Source: Gemmatimonadota bacterium | GTDB lineage: Bacteria > Gemmatimonadota > Gemmatimonadetes > Palauibacterales > Palauibacteraceae | Direction: 5' to 3' | NCBI GenBank assembly: GCA_029262175.1 | Contig: JAJCZV010000098.1 | Location: 1 to 41,922 of the forward strand | DNA length: 41,922 nt | Part shown: in pieces, positions 7,868 to 16,193 of the stretch | How positions within the stretch are numbered: the stretch's first letter is position 1 | Layout: every line of letters starts with the position of its first letter | The notes under the pieces: model-generated | Told to the model about the DNA's origin: nothing | What the model saw: only the letters and a program-made list of their open reading frames with translations | Database searches by the model: none | Translations under genes and position numbers: made by a program

Positions 7868-9319
7868 CTAGGCCGGAACCGCTTCGGCCTTCTCGACGGG
7901 CGACGAAGCCGCGTAGTTCGCAAACAGGTCGTTCACGTACTGCACGTCGCGGCCTTCGCGGGCCAAGTGACTGGCCGCCACGGCTGCGCGCGCACCGGAC
8001 AAACAATGGACGAACAGCGGCCCCTCGGCGGGGAGGCGATCCGCATAGTCGGGGAGGCGCGTATACGATGCGTTGATCGCCCCAGGTACGTGTCCCGCCC
8101 CGTACTCCGACGCGTTGCGAACATCCAGCACGCGCCCTCCCGTTCCCGCCATGAGTTCTTTCACGATGGAGAAGTCGATCTCCGGGATCGAAACACCGAC
8201 GCCGCTCTCCTCCAAGTATCGTTCTAGCGTTTCGTGTTCGGCGAACCCGACCAGGTTGTCGTACCCGATTCGAACCAGGTCGCGCACTGCACGATCGACG
8301 TCTTCCTCATCAATGATGAGTACGATCGAGGTGGTCTCGTCTACAATGACCGAACCGACGGCGGTGTTGAAAGACTTTGTGAGCGGCGCGTATATCGAGC
8401 CGGGTAGATGCCGAGCCATAAACTCGGATCGATTGGATCGCGTATCGATCACGACGAGATCCTTCGCCCCGCCCAGCGAAGCCAACTCATCGCTCGTGAG
8501 CTTTCGGGGCGACGGCAAATCACCGAGCACGGGCGCTCCGAGCTTGTTGTCTCGCTTCATGCGCGCAAAATACATCGGTGGCTCCGGCTGTCCTTCCAGG
8601 ATGAAAGACACGAACTCGTCTTCGCCGCGGCGCGCGGCGGCGATCGCCGGGCTGAACCGCATCTCGTAACCCACCGTTGTTTCCGGCACGGCCCCGAGCG
8701 CCTTGCCGCACGCAGAGCCCGCACCGTGCGCCGGCCACACCTGCAGGAACTCCGGTAGCTCCAGAAACTCTTGCACCGATCCGTATAGACGTCGGGCGGA
8801 GGGCTCCATCGCACCTTCTACCTTCGCGGCCGTCTCGAGCAGATCCGGCCGACCGAGATCTCCCACGAACACGAAGTCGCCGGAGAGAAGACCCATGGGT
8901 TCGGTGGCGCCGCTGCCGCGATCGGTCACGAGAAACGAGACGTGTTCTGGGGTGTGGCCGGGCGTGTGAACCGTCTTGAACTCGATTTTGCCGACCGAGA
9001 ACAGGTTCCCGTTCTTGAGCGGCGTGTGGTCGTAATCCCCGCCTTTCGCCCACTCGTACTTCCAGTTTTCGTCGCCCTCGTCCGATAGGTACAGTTTCGT
9101 TCCGAACCGATGGGCGAACTCGCGCGCGCCTGAAAGGAAATCCGCGTGAATATGCGTTTCGGCCACGGCCACGATCCGTAGCCCTTCGCTCTCGGCGAGA
9201 TCCAGGTACCGATCGATGTCGCGCTCCGGATCGATGACGATGGCTTCGCCCGTCTGCTGGCATCCCACCAGGTACGCGTATTGGGCGAGCTTGTCGTCGA
9301 AAATCTGTCGAAAGAACAT
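7868..9319 (-). CDS. Persulfide dioxygenase-rhodanese fusion (ETHE1-like, two rhodanese domains)
   Basis: The 483-residue protein is predicted to oxidise glutathione persulfide or a similar low-molecular-weight persulfide to sulfite, with sulfur transfer by rhodanese. Residues 1-250 form the metallo-beta-lactamase fold with THIHAD (H56, H58, D60), TPGH (H122), SGDFVF (D148) and PAHGAGS (H198). As in ETHE1, the likely mononuclear iron ligands are H56, H122 and D148. GDLGRPDLL is the conserved segment after D148. Residues about 275-370 are a first rhodanese domain without its catalytic cysteine. Residues about 383-470 are a second one with HCLSGARA (C439). The ATG follows the YeeE pair by 28 nt. 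Cytoplasmic. This is the common PDO-YeeE arrangement for sulfide detoxification. Confidence 0.94.
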   Translation of the reverse strand: MFFRQIFDDKLAQYAYLVGCQQTGEAIVIDPERDIDRYLDLAESEGLRIVAVAETHIHADFLSGAREFAHRFGTKLYLSDEGDENWKYEWAKGGDYDHTPLKNGNLFSVGKIEFKTVHTPGHTPEHVSFLVTDRGSGATEPMGLLSGDFVFVGDLGRPDLLETAAKVEGAMEPSARRLYGSVQEFLELPEFLQVWPAHGAGSACGKALGAVPETTVGYEMRFSPAIAAARRGEDEFVSFILEGQPEPPMYFARMKRDNKLGAPVLGDLPSPRKLTSDELASLGGAKDLVVIDTRSNRSEFMARHLPGSIYAPLTKSFNTAVGSVIVDETTSIVLIIDEEDVDRAVRDLVRIGYDNLVGFAEHETLERYLEESGVGVSIPEIDFSIVKELMAGTGGRVLDVRNASEYGAGHVPGAINASYTRLPDYADRLPAEGPLFVHCLSGARAAVAASHLAREGRDVQYVNDLFANYAASSPVEKAEAVPA

Positions 9320-9347
9320 GGCCTACACCTCGACGGTCTGAGTCTGT

Positions 9348-9797
9348 TTAGAAATGTGGCAAACGCGGGCGCAGGGCTGCATAGGTCCACACACCGACCA
9401 ATGCACTTGCGAGCGCGACCAAAAACACGGACGCCCCCGTTCCGATCATCGCGTAGATGGGCCCGGGACAAGCGCCCAAGAGTCCCCACCCCAGCCCGAA
9501 AACCGTACCGCCCATCCAGTAGTGGCGGTTGAGTCCGCGACTCTCTTTCTTGCCGACTTGCACGTCGCCACCCAGGCCGCCAAGCCCGAATCGCCGCATC
9601 ACTGCGATCGACAGCATGCCGGTCGCGATAGCGGAACCCAAGAGCCCAAACATGTGAAAGCCTTGGAAGCGAAACATCTCCTGAATTCGAAACCAAGAGA
9701 CCGCTTCCGATTTGACCAGAACAATGCCGAATACGATTCCGACCGCAAGGGATCGCACGATGGTTCGTCGCAAGGATGGGGCGTTCGTGTCATTCAC
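9348..9797 (-). CDS. YeeE/YedE-type sulfur transporter, second half (DUF6691-like)
   Basis: This 149-residue membrane protein has about four helices and the signature G-W-G-L-L-G-A-C-P-G-P at 102-113, with C110 the likely thiol that relays sulfur. The start is a GTG at 9797 overlapping the stop of the preceding YeeE half (GTGA), with GGAGGCGG just upstream. YeeE/YedE proteins import thiosulfate or sulfur-containing species using conserved cysteines. Pairs of half-length YeeE genes next to a persulfide dioxygenase are a known arrangement. The frame is open further upstream, but that segment is the antisense-frame shadow of the first half. Confidence 0.9.
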   Translation of the reverse strand: MNDTNAPSLRRTIVRSLAVGIVFGIVLVKSEAVSWFRIQEMFRFQGFHMFGLLGSAIATGMLSIAVMRRFGLGGLGGDVQVGKKESRGLNRHYWMGGTVFGLGWGLLGACPGPIYAMIGTGASVFLVALASALVGVWTYAALRPRLPHF

Positions 9798-10366
9798 CTT
9801 CCGCCTCCCAAGAGCGCGGGAAGAATAATGAAGGTGGAGATCAGCCCGCCGGCGAAGAAGCCGAGGACCGCCAGGAGCGACGGTAGCTGCCGGGTCACCA
9901 ATCCCATGATCGCGTGACCCGAGGTGCAGCCGCCCGCCCAGCGCGCGCCGAACCCCACCAAGAACCCTCCCAAAACGATGGTGACGAATCCCCCGATCGA
10001 ACCCAGGGCGCGCCAGCTCAAAAGCTCCTCTGGAAACAGCCCCGTCCGATCCGTGATGCCCAACCCCGCGAGGTCGGCTCGCGTGGCCTCCGAAATGTCG
10101 ACGACCGCGTTTGCGGAACCCAGAGCCGTAACGGCCAGTGCCCCGCCCACTACGATCCCGAGTGCGAACGCGAGACGCCACCAGCCCGAGCGCCAGTCGT
10201 AGTTGAGGTACTCGAAACGACCGGGCGTTACCGCCGCGCAGATATCGCGGAAGCTCGTCGAGACCCCGAACGCTTTTCCCACCAACAGGAGCAGTGCAGG
10301 CACGACGAGGCCGATGAGGGGGCCCGCGACGTACCACGGCCACGGCTGCTGCAGCGTCTCAAGCAT
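9794..10366 (-). CDS. YeeE/YedE-type sulfur transporter, first half
   Basis: The 190-residue membrane protein has about five helices. The conserved G-G-C-T-S-G-H-A-I-M-G motif is at residues 145-155 (C147), and a second cysteine lies in DICAAVTPG (C43). The ATG at 10366 is preceded by GGAGG at 9 nt. It is start-stop coupled to the second YeeE half and begins the sulfur module, so the two products likely form one permease delivering sulfur to the dioxygenase or removing it. Direction and exact substrate are not visible. The ECF sigma gene ends 145 nt upstream. Confidence 0.92.
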   Translation of the reverse strand: MLETLQQPWPWYVAGPLIGLVVPALLLLVGKAFGVSTSFRDICAAVTPGRFEYLNYDWRSGWWRLAFALGIVVGGALAVTALGSANAVVDISEATRADLAGLGITDRTGLFPEELLSWRALGSIGGFVTIVLGGFLVGFGARWAGGCTSGHAIMGLVTRQLPSLLAVLGFFAGGLISTFIILPALLGGGR

Positions 10367-10460
10367 CGTGCACGGCCTCCGCGACGGTGCGTGTCATCAT
10401 GACCTCCAGCGCTGAAGTGGTCGGATGAGACGGATCTTTAGGTCCGAAACACCCGATTGC

Positions 10461-10486
10461 TACGTTTTTGAGTGCCACCCAGGTCC
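10461..10486 (-). promoter_or_regulatory. Tentative ECF-type promoter for the sulfur module
   Basis: On the minus strand, GGACCT (10486-10481) is followed 16 nt later by CGTA (10464-10461), resembling the GGAAC-N16-CGT(A/C) layout of ECF promoters. A better -35 match, GGAACC, at 10497-10492 is too far from the CGTA. It sits about 95 nt before the first YeeE start and just after an ECF sigma gene, so autoregulated control is conceivable. The match is weak and may be chance in GC-rich DNA. Confidence 0.2.
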
Positions 10487-10495
10487 CCCGAGGTT

Positions 10496-10510
10496 CCCGC
10501 GGTGCGCGGG
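10496..10510 (-). terminator. Short perfect hairpin right after the sigma factor stop
   Basis: CCCGCG and CGCGGG arms are separated by three bases, beginning one base after the sigma factor TAG. There is no following T-run, so if it stops transcription it is not a classical intrinsic terminator. It may simply stabilise the mRNA end. Confidence 0.3.
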
Positions 10511-10511
10511 G

Positions 10512-11324
10512 CTACCCGGCCAGTGCGCGCTCGACCTCCAACCGGACCGCGTCAGGCATGGTCCCCTCGCCGAGCGAGACGCACACATGGCGGCCAAGAT
10601 CCAGCGTAGCGAAGACGGCCCGACAGCGCTGACACAGCTCCTCGTCCGGCACCGGAAACGACGTCCCGCGATCGAGCGACTCCTGCTTCGCCTTGAGCAG
10701 GACCAAACACTCATCCCGGTTGTGATCGACCTCCAGGGCCGGCCGAGCCGGCACCCGGTCGGCGAGTTCCTTGCGCACGCGTAGCCGAGCGCGGTGGAGG
10801 CGGGTCTTTACGGTCGCTTCCTTGACTCCGAGCACGTCGGATATCTCCGCGAGCGAGAAATCGAACATCTCTTTCATCAAGAAAGGGAACCTGAAACTCG
10901 GCGGCAGCCCGGCCACCGCCTCGCGAACCACGTCAACAAGTTCTTCTCGCGCCGCCCGGTCCTCTGCGCTCTGCGTCAGCGGAAGCTCCGCGAGTCCCTC
11001 GCGGCCTGAGGGCAAGAGTTCGTCGAACGATTCCATTTTTTGCGGTTGCCCCGCCCTCGTTCGCTTCATCCTCGCGCAAGCGCGCGCGGCAATCGTATAG
11101 AGCCAGGTGGATGCTTTGGAGCGCCCCTCGAAACGATCCCAGGATTTGAGCGCCCGAAGAAACGTCTCCTGGACCAAATCTTCTGCGCTCTGTTCATCGC
11201 CGCAGCCCCGAAGCCCCAGGTGATACACCCGGTCGCCGTGTTGCTCGAAGAGCGAGGCGACCGCTTGGCTTGCCGCTACGTCGGGGGTCGGTTCGAGCTC
11301 AGCCGGGCGCATCGCGGACGACAT
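10512..11324 (-). CDS. ECF sigma factor with cysteine-bearing C-terminal extension
   Basis: This 270-residue protein directs RNA polymerase to specific promoters. Region 2 contains the usual AEDLVQETFLRALKSWDRFEG followed by the STWLYTIAARACARMKR segment. Region 4 has LPPSFRFPFLMKEMFDFSLAEISDVLGVKEATVKTRLHRAR with its helix-turn-helix. About 75 extra residues follow, holding four cysteines spaced C-x~30-C-x2-C-x~15-C (in DECLVLL, LCQRCRAVF and HVCVSL). This pattern could bind zinc or sense thiols. The ATG at 11324 overlaps the M20 peptidase stop as TGATG; a GTG lies one codon upstream. No separate anti-sigma gene is adjacent, so the extension may replace one. It precedes the persulfide/YeeE module, a possible target. 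Confidence 0.9.
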   Translation of the reverse strand: MSSAMRPAELEPTPDVAASQAVASLFEQHGDRVYHLGLRGCGDEQSAEDLVQETFLRALKSWDRFEGRSKASTWLYTIAARACARMKRTRAGQPQKMESFDELLPSGREGLAELPLTQSAEDRAAREELVDVVREAVAGLPPSFRFPFLMKEMFDFSLAEISDVLGVKEATVKTRLHRARLRVRKELADRVPARPALEVDHNRDECLVLLKAKQESLDRGTSFPVPDEELCQRCRAVFATLDLGRHVCVSLGEGTMPDAVRLEVERALAG

Positions 11325-12493
11325 CACGCCGATGGAAGTGCGAGGAGCCCCGTGAGGATCGCGGCCCGCTCGAGAGTTCGGTCGATGGAGAGAAACTCGT
11401 GGGCTGCGTGTGCCCCATCACCCACGGCGCCGAGCCCATCCAGGGTCGCCGTGTATTGGCTCGTGAAGTTCCCATCGGAGGCGCCGCCCGATTCGCCCTC
11501 ATCCAGCTGAACGTCGATTCCGCTCGCAATGTCCACGGCTTGTCCCCAGAGGACTTCGTTCCGAGGCGTTCGTTCCATCGGATCGCGCTCGACCGCGCCT
11601 GTGATTTCTAGCGTCGTGCCGGGTAGCCGCGCGCTCAGCTTTGCGAACTCCGCTTCGATCCAGCGCGCGTCGGCCACGGTTCGAACGCGCACGTCTACCT
11701 GCGCGGTGGCCACCGCGGCGACCACGTTGGCACGCGTGCCCCCTTCCACGACGCCGACATTTACGGTGATCCCACGATCATGATCGGTCATCGCCGTGAG
11801 GCTTCCGATCACCTCCGCCAGCTCTGCGATCGCCGAGGCTCCGTCTCGGGGGGCCAGGCCTGCGTGAGCACTCACGCCGCGCACGATGACGTGGAAGTGA
11901 CCGACGCCTTTACGCGTGGTCTTGATGAGCCCTTCCCGTCCCAGCGCGGGTTCCAAAACAAACACCCGCTGAACGTGTTTCGCGAGGTCAATGATCAAGG
12001 GCTCGGATTCGGGACTCCCGATCTCCTCCTCGGCCGTGATCAGGAACCCCGGCGGCAACGTCGGCGTGATGCCGAGTTCACGAAGCGCTCGCAGTGCGAA
12101 GATCCCTACGCCCAAGCCGCCCTTCATGTCGAAAACACCGGGGCCGCGTAAGACGTCGCCTTCGGCCACGACGGGCATGGTCTCCAGCGTGCCGAGCGCC
12201 CACACCGTATCGAAATGACCGAGCAGCAGCTGGGCAGCCTGACCGGCGCGAGGTTTTGCGAGGATGTGATCCCCGTATTGGCGACCGGCGACGCGCTCGA
12301 CATCAAACGCCAAGTCTGTAAGAACATCTTCGAGGATACCGCGGACACGGGTCTGTGATTCCGGCACCGTAGACGGAGACTCGGCGAGCGCGAGCGCGCT
12401 CACGAGTTCGATGAAATCGGTGCGCCAGCTACGAAGGATCTCTAGCGAGGCCGCGGCAACGGCGCGCGGATCCTGCGCGTCGACCGGCGTCAT
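11324..12493 (-). CDS. M20-family zinc metallopeptidase (carboxypeptidase G2/glutamate carboxypeptidase-like)
   Basis: The 389-residue co-catalytic zinc hydrolase removes an amino acid from a small peptide or N-acyl substrate. Metal and catalytic residues are visible: H93 and D95 in LLGHFDTV, D122 in GPGVFDMKGG, E156/E157 in AEEEIGS, E181 in LEPALG, and H365 in AHAAHEF. The dimerisation or lid domain (about 195-310) contains VSAHAG. No signal peptide is seen, so it is cytoplasmic. The ATG overlaps the zinc-ribbon gene stop (ATGA), and its own stop overlaps the sigma factor ATG. The substrate is not determined; the sequence resembles CPG2-like members more than DapE or ArgE by eye. Confidence 0.93.
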   Translation of the reverse strand: MTPVDAQDPRAVAAASLEILRSWRTDFIELVSALALAESPSTVPESQTRVRGILEDVLTDLAFDVERVAGRQYGDHILAKPRAGQAAQLLLGHFDTVWALGTLETMPVVAEGDVLRGPGVFDMKGGLGVGIFALRALRELGITPTLPPGFLITAEEEIGSPESEPLIIDLAKHVQRVFVLEPALGREGLIKTTRKGVGHFHVIVRGVSAHAGLAPRDGASAIAELAEVIGSLTAMTDHDRGITVNVGVVEGGTRANVVAAVATAQVDVRVRTVADARWIEAEFAKLSARLPGTTLEITGAVERDPMERTPRNEVLWGQAVDIASGIDVQLDEGESGGASDGNFTSQYTATLDGLGAVGDGAHAAHEFLSIDRTLERAAILTGLLALPSA

Positions 12494-13314
12494 GGAGTGT
12501 CTTGCTCGAGCGCCCGTTCAATGAGTTGCCGATGGGCCTGATACTCCACCCGGTCCGGGATTCCGCCGGCGTCTTCGACCAGCTGTCGCACGCGCGCTCG
12601 GAAGCCGGCCGCCCCTTCGGCGTCGCCGACGAAGCCCGCGATGCGTCCAGCCAGTAGCAGGCCTAGCAAGTGGTCACTGTCGGCGTCGAGAATGGCGTCG
12701 ACGCTCGACCGCGCGGAGGCGGAGTCACCGGTCATAAAATGCAACATCCCGATGTGGAAGTACACATCGGGGTCGACCTCGTTTGGCGGAATCGCCGCGT
12801 AGGCCTGTAGACCCATTTCGACGAAGAACTCGGCCCGCTCCAAATCGCCACCGGTGTTCATCGCCTGTTCGTGCTCGCTCATCGCGCGGTCGTAGAGACG
12901 GTCGGCCGCCTGACGCGGCGTCATCGACGCGAGGTCCTCCATGCTGGGCATACCAGCGGCGCCGCTCGATGCGGCGCCTGGCGAGCCACCAGGCTGCCCG
13001 GGAATCCCGCCGGTCAGCCCCATCTCGCCCTCCCGTGGCATAGAGCCGCGTTGAACCAGCAACGCGATCACGACGGAGAACGACGCGAGCGCCAGCCCTG
13101 AGAGGATCCAGGGGAGACGCGCGGAGGCTGCCTTCTTGGGCCGCTCGCCCGCCGCGTGCCCACACTCGCTGCAGTACAGCGCACCCGGCTTGAGACTGGC
13201 GCCGCACTCGCCGCACCCGGGGTCGCCGGCCAAGAGGCCGCCGCACGCCGAGCAGAACGTTCCCGTCGCGTCCGCGCCGCAACGTGGGCATGCCCTCACG
13301 CTCGCATCGCTCAT
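12490..13314 (-). CDS. Double zinc-ribbon, single-pass membrane protein with TPR-like C-domain
   Basis: The protein (274 residues) begins with four CxxC knuckles forming two zinc ribbons: CPRCG/CSACG at about residues 9-25 and CGECG/CSECG at about 34-53. A membrane helix follows (LPWILSGLALASFSVVIALLV, about 68-88), then a Gly/Pro/Ser linker. An alpha-helical domain (about 125-270) contains TPR-like pairs such as VYFHIGMLHFMTGDSASA. The ribbons would face the cytoplasm and the helical domain the periplasm. The ATG at 13314 overlaps the M28 peptidase stop as TGATG. Function unknown; the zinc ribbon plus TPR layout suggests a sensor or scaffold accompanying the flanking peptidases. Confidence 0.82.
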   Translation of the reverse strand: MSDASVRACPRCGADATGTFCSACGGLLAGDPGCGECGASLKPGALYCSECGHAAGERPKKAASARLPWILSGLALASFSVVIALLVQRGSMPREGEMGLTGGIPGQPGGSPGAASSGAAGMPSMEDLASMTPRQAADRLYDRAMSEHEQAMNTGGDLERAEFFVEMGLQAYAAIPPNEVDPDVYFHIGMLHFMTGDSASARSSVDAILDADSDHLLGLLLAGRIAGFVGDAEGAAGFRARVRQLVEDAGGIPDRVEYQAHRQLIERALEQDTP

Positions 13315-14597
13315 CACGGTCGGTCCGCTCTGTCACCGAGCCGCGTCGGCGCCTCGTGTGTCTCGCCGTCGCGCACGAAGCGGAGCACCACCTCGTCGCC
13401 CGGCTTGTGCAGACGCAGAATGTCCGTGAAGTCCTGGAGCGTCGCCACGTCGGCATCGCCGATCCCGATCAGGACATCGCCCTTCACGAGCCCGGCCGCT
13501 TCCCCAGGAGATCCCGCGGTCACGCCGGCTAACAGGACGCCGTGCTCCACCGGCGTGAAATCTGGCACCGTCCCGAGCCAAGCCCCATATCCCGTGGATC
13601 CCGTCTCGGCGCGCTCGCCGACACCGGGGATGAGCGTGAGCTGGGTCCGGCGGTTGGCAACGAGACTGGCAATGCCCGCTGTGAACCGCGCCACCTGGAC
13701 AAGACCTTCTGGATCGATCTTCTCCCAGTCGTCCGTGTCCTTGTGGTAGTCAGCGTGCACGTTCGTAAACAGATGAAGGACGGGAATGTCGCTCGAGTAG
13801 AAGGAAGTGTGGTCGCTGGGTCCATAGCCCGAGGCCTCGAACACGAGATCGATCCCCACATCTTCGTTGGCCGACGGAATCAACTGTTCCCATTCGGGCG
13901 CGGTCCCGGTCCCATAGACGATCAGCGTCCCCCCCTCCAGCCGCCCGACCATATCCAGGTTGACCATGGCCACGGTCTCTGAGAGCGGTAGCGTGGGGTT
14001 CTTCGTGTAGTAGCTCGACCCGATGAGACCCAGCTCTTCACCCGTGAAGGCGATGAAGAGGATCGAACGGCTCGGACGCGGTCCGCCGGTCAGCGTTCGC
14101 GCCGCCTCCAGGATCGCCGCGACACCGGACGCGTTGTCATCGGCGCCGTTGTGGATCTGACCCGCTTCTCCCGTGCTCGCGAAGTCGCCAAGGCCGAGAT
14201 GGTCATAGTGCGCGCCGATGATGACGACCGAGCTGCGGAGCGCAGGGTCGGATCCCGGGAGCAACGCGAGAACGTTCCTGCCGGTACCGGCGGGCGCGTG
14301 CGGAGTCGCGGCGCTCGCGAGCGGCAGCGACTGGAAGTACCCGTCGGTTCCGGCCGGCTCCAGCCCCAGCGATTCGAATCTCGCGGCGATGTATGAGCCG
14401 GCGCACCGTTCTCCCGGGGTTCCGGAAAAACGTCCTTGTAATGCGTCATCCGCCAGGTAGCGGACGGTCTCGATCGGGGCACCCTGCGCTTCGGTGAACG
14501 CCGGACACCGATCCGGCGACTGGGCGAAGACGTCGGCCGAAGTCGACCCAAACGCGGCAAACCCGAGGCCCAGAACCAGACAACGACTCCTCTTCAT
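13314..14597 (-). CDS. Secreted M28-family zinc aminopeptidase with C-terminal PDZ domain
   Basis: The 427-residue enzyme has a signal peptide (LVLGLGFAAFGSTSADVFAQ). The M28 catalytic domain shows the expected two-zinc ligands: H130 in GAHYDHLG, D153 in NGADDNASG, E187/E188 in FTGEELGL (catalytic base and ligand), D215 in VNLDMVGR, and H285 in HADYHKDTDD. Residues about 345-420 form a PDZ domain (GVLLAGVTAGSPGEAAGLVKGD, then DVLIGIGDADV) that may bind peptide ends. The ATG at 14597 follows GGAGAGGGAG; the longer frame is rejected. It should act in the periplasm or outside the cell, releasing amino acids from peptides. It is the first of four overlapping genes and starts 84 nt after the 16-haem cytochrome gene. 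Confidence 0.94.
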   Translation of the reverse strand: MKRSRCLVLGLGFAAFGSTSADVFAQSPDRCPAFTEAQGAPIETVRYLADDALQGRFSGTPGERCAGSYIAARFESLGLEPAGTDGYFQSLPLASAATPHAPAGTGRNVLALLPGSDPALRSSVVIIGAHYDHLGLGDFASTGEAGQIHNGADDNASGVAAILEAARTLTGGPRPSRSILFIAFTGEELGLIGSSYYTKNPTLPLSETVAMVNLDMVGRLEGGTLIVYGTGTAPEWEQLIPSANEDVGIDLVFEASGYGPSDHTSFYSSDIPVLHLFTNVHADYHKDTDDWEKIDPEGLVQVARFTAGIASLVANRRTQLTLIPGVGERAETGSTGYGAWLGTVPDFTPVEHGVLLAGVTAGSPGEAAGLVKGDVLIGIGDADVATLQDFTDILRLHKPGDEVVLRFVRDGETHEAPTRLGDRADRP

Positions 14598-14681
14598 CGA
14601 TCTCCCTCTCCTTATTTCCACGGTCGTGCGTCGCGGACCATACACTCCTGGACGCCCCGTGAGCCAACTGCAGGCCGGTGC

Positions 14682-16193
14682 TCACGGTCTCGGCACCTGA
14701 TCGGCCGTGTGACAGACTCCGCAAGAAATCGTACTCCGAGCCGCCAGTCGATCTGCTTTGAAACCGGGCCCATGGGGATTCATCCGCAGCCCCGACTTGG
14801 CCGAGTGGCACCGTAAACAAGAGGTCTGCTGGTGGCAGGACACGCACGCCTCCAGGCCCATGCGGGCCGAAGCGCCGTGACCGATCAGCCAAGAACCACG
14901 AGTGTCGTGGAACGCTCCCAGCGCCCCTTCGGCCCGTCCCACTCCGACACCGGCGCGCGTATGACAGTCGCGACAGAACACCTCCGTCGAATGACAGTCC
15001 GAGCACGTCGCTTGGACGCCAAAGGCTTCGGCCCCATGCCGCAGGACGAAGTTATCGACATGGTAGCCCGGCTCCACGTGTCGGAAGCCGACCGTGGCAA
15101 AGGAAGTCGGGTCCGCGTCGTTCGTCGTGCCTACACGCGGCTCGGCGCGGCCAGCCGTGTGGCAGTCGGCGCACTCGGCGGGCGCGTGACAGGATTCACA
15201 ATTTGGTAGCTGCGCCCCGGCGGCCACGGCGTGCTCCGTCGCAAAACGGGCCGTGTGACCCGGCGGACGGTCGTAAGCGATCTGGGCGCCTTGCGGAGCG
15301 TCCGGCGCCGGGCGCGACAGCTCGGCCAACCAGGGCGCGCTGCTATCTCGATGACAAGAGCTGCAGCTGGGCCGGGCGTGGCAGGTCGCGCAGGACTCGA
15401 CGCCCTCGGTGCCGTGATCGAACAGGAACCCCGCAGACTCATGGCCTGCGGGCGCGGGCCACTCACCGCCCGCTTCTCCGGCGAACTCGGCCACACGGGG
15501 ATCCGGCAGCAGGGCCTGGACGGCCGGTTGCCGGTCGGCGTCGAGGTGGCAACGCACGCAGCTCTCGCGCGCATGGCAGACCGCGCAGGACGCATCGCCG
15601 GCGAGCCCGGCCTCGAGCCCGATCCCGTGCTCGCTGATAAACCCGCTGACCTCATGATCGGCCGGCACCTCGAACGCGCGGATTCGAGAGGGATCGAGCC
15701 CTGTGGCAGAGGTCAGGGGAACGTGACACGTCTCACACGCCGCCTCGAGGTGTTCCGGCGCCTCATGCGCATGACAACCGATGCAACCGTCGGCAGGTGC
15801 GGCCCCCACGTTCATGATTCGCTCGCCCCCGGTGCCGTGGCAGGAAGCGCAGGCAAGCTCGGCCTCGCCCGCCCGCGCGAGCTCGTTTCCATGCTTGTCG
15901 TGTGAGAACCTGAGGTTCGTCGACCGCCGCAGGGGCGCTTCCCAATCCACGCGGTCTTCGCGTGTGCCGTCGTGACAACGGGCGCAATCGGCTGCCGTCA
16001 CCGTGGTGAAGCGCGACTCATCGCCGGTCGGAATCCCCACGTGACAACTCGCGCAGCCCACGAACAACCCGGCATGGGCGGTGTGGTCAAACTCATCCGC
16101 ATCGACGAGCGAACTCAGGCCGCGGCCCGTGGCGGCCGCCAAGCCGAGCGCGACGAAGACGACGAACGCGCGCCGAACCCATCGAGCGCTCAT
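14682..16193 (-). CDS. 16-haem c-type cytochrome
   Basis: This 503-residue protein has 16 CXXCH motifs. It has an N-terminal hydrophobic segment (AFVVFVALGLAAATG, about 9-23) that is either an uncleaved anchor or a signal peptide, since no clear cleavage site follows. Haem motifs come mostly in close pairs (for example CAVCH/CVRCH, CATCH/CSSCH, CESCH/CADCH, CSDCH/CRDCH, CVSCH/CLRCH with 6-7 residues between). This differs from the tri-haem repeat of the 22-haem protein and suggests a different lineage. Many free histidines (ADHEVSG, AGHESAG, PPGHTA) could be distal ligands. Its ATG overlaps the beta-barrel gene stop (ATGA), implying equal production with the barrel. Likely a periplasmic or barrel-inserted electron carrier. 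Confidence 0.92.
   Translation of the reverse strand: MSARWVRRAFVVFVALGLAAATGRGLSSLVDADEFDHTAHAGLFVGCASCHVGIPTGDESRFTTVTAADCARCHDGTREDRVDWEAPLRRSTNLRFSHDKHGNELARAGEAELACASCHGTGGERIMNVGAAPADGCIGCHAHEAPEHLEAACETCHVPLTSATGLDPSRIRAFEVPADHEVSGFISEHGIGLEAGLAGDASCAVCHARESCVRCHLDADRQPAVQALLPDPRVAEFAGEAGGEWPAPAGHESAGFLFDHGTEGVESCATCHARPSCSSCHRDSSAPWLAELSRPAPDAPQGAQIAYDRPPGHTARFATEHAVAAGAQLPNCESCHAPAECADCHTAGRAEPRVGTTNDADPTSFATVGFRHVEPGYHVDNFVLRHGAEAFGVQATCSDCHSTEVFCRDCHTRAGVGVGRAEGALGAFHDTRGSWLIGHGASARMGLEACVSCHQQTSCLRCHSAKSGLRMNPHGPGFKADRLAARSTISCGVCHTADQVPRP

Noticed and set aside
6595..8076. 493-codon plus-strand open frame
   Set aside because: It is the antisense shadow of gdhA and the persulfide dioxygenase gene, both with intact catalytic motifs on the minus strand.
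9348..10343. 331-codon minus frame as a single YeeE protein
   Set aside because: Only its last 149 codons resemble YeeE; the rest overlaps the first YeeE half in another frame. A GTG start with a ribosome site explains the split.
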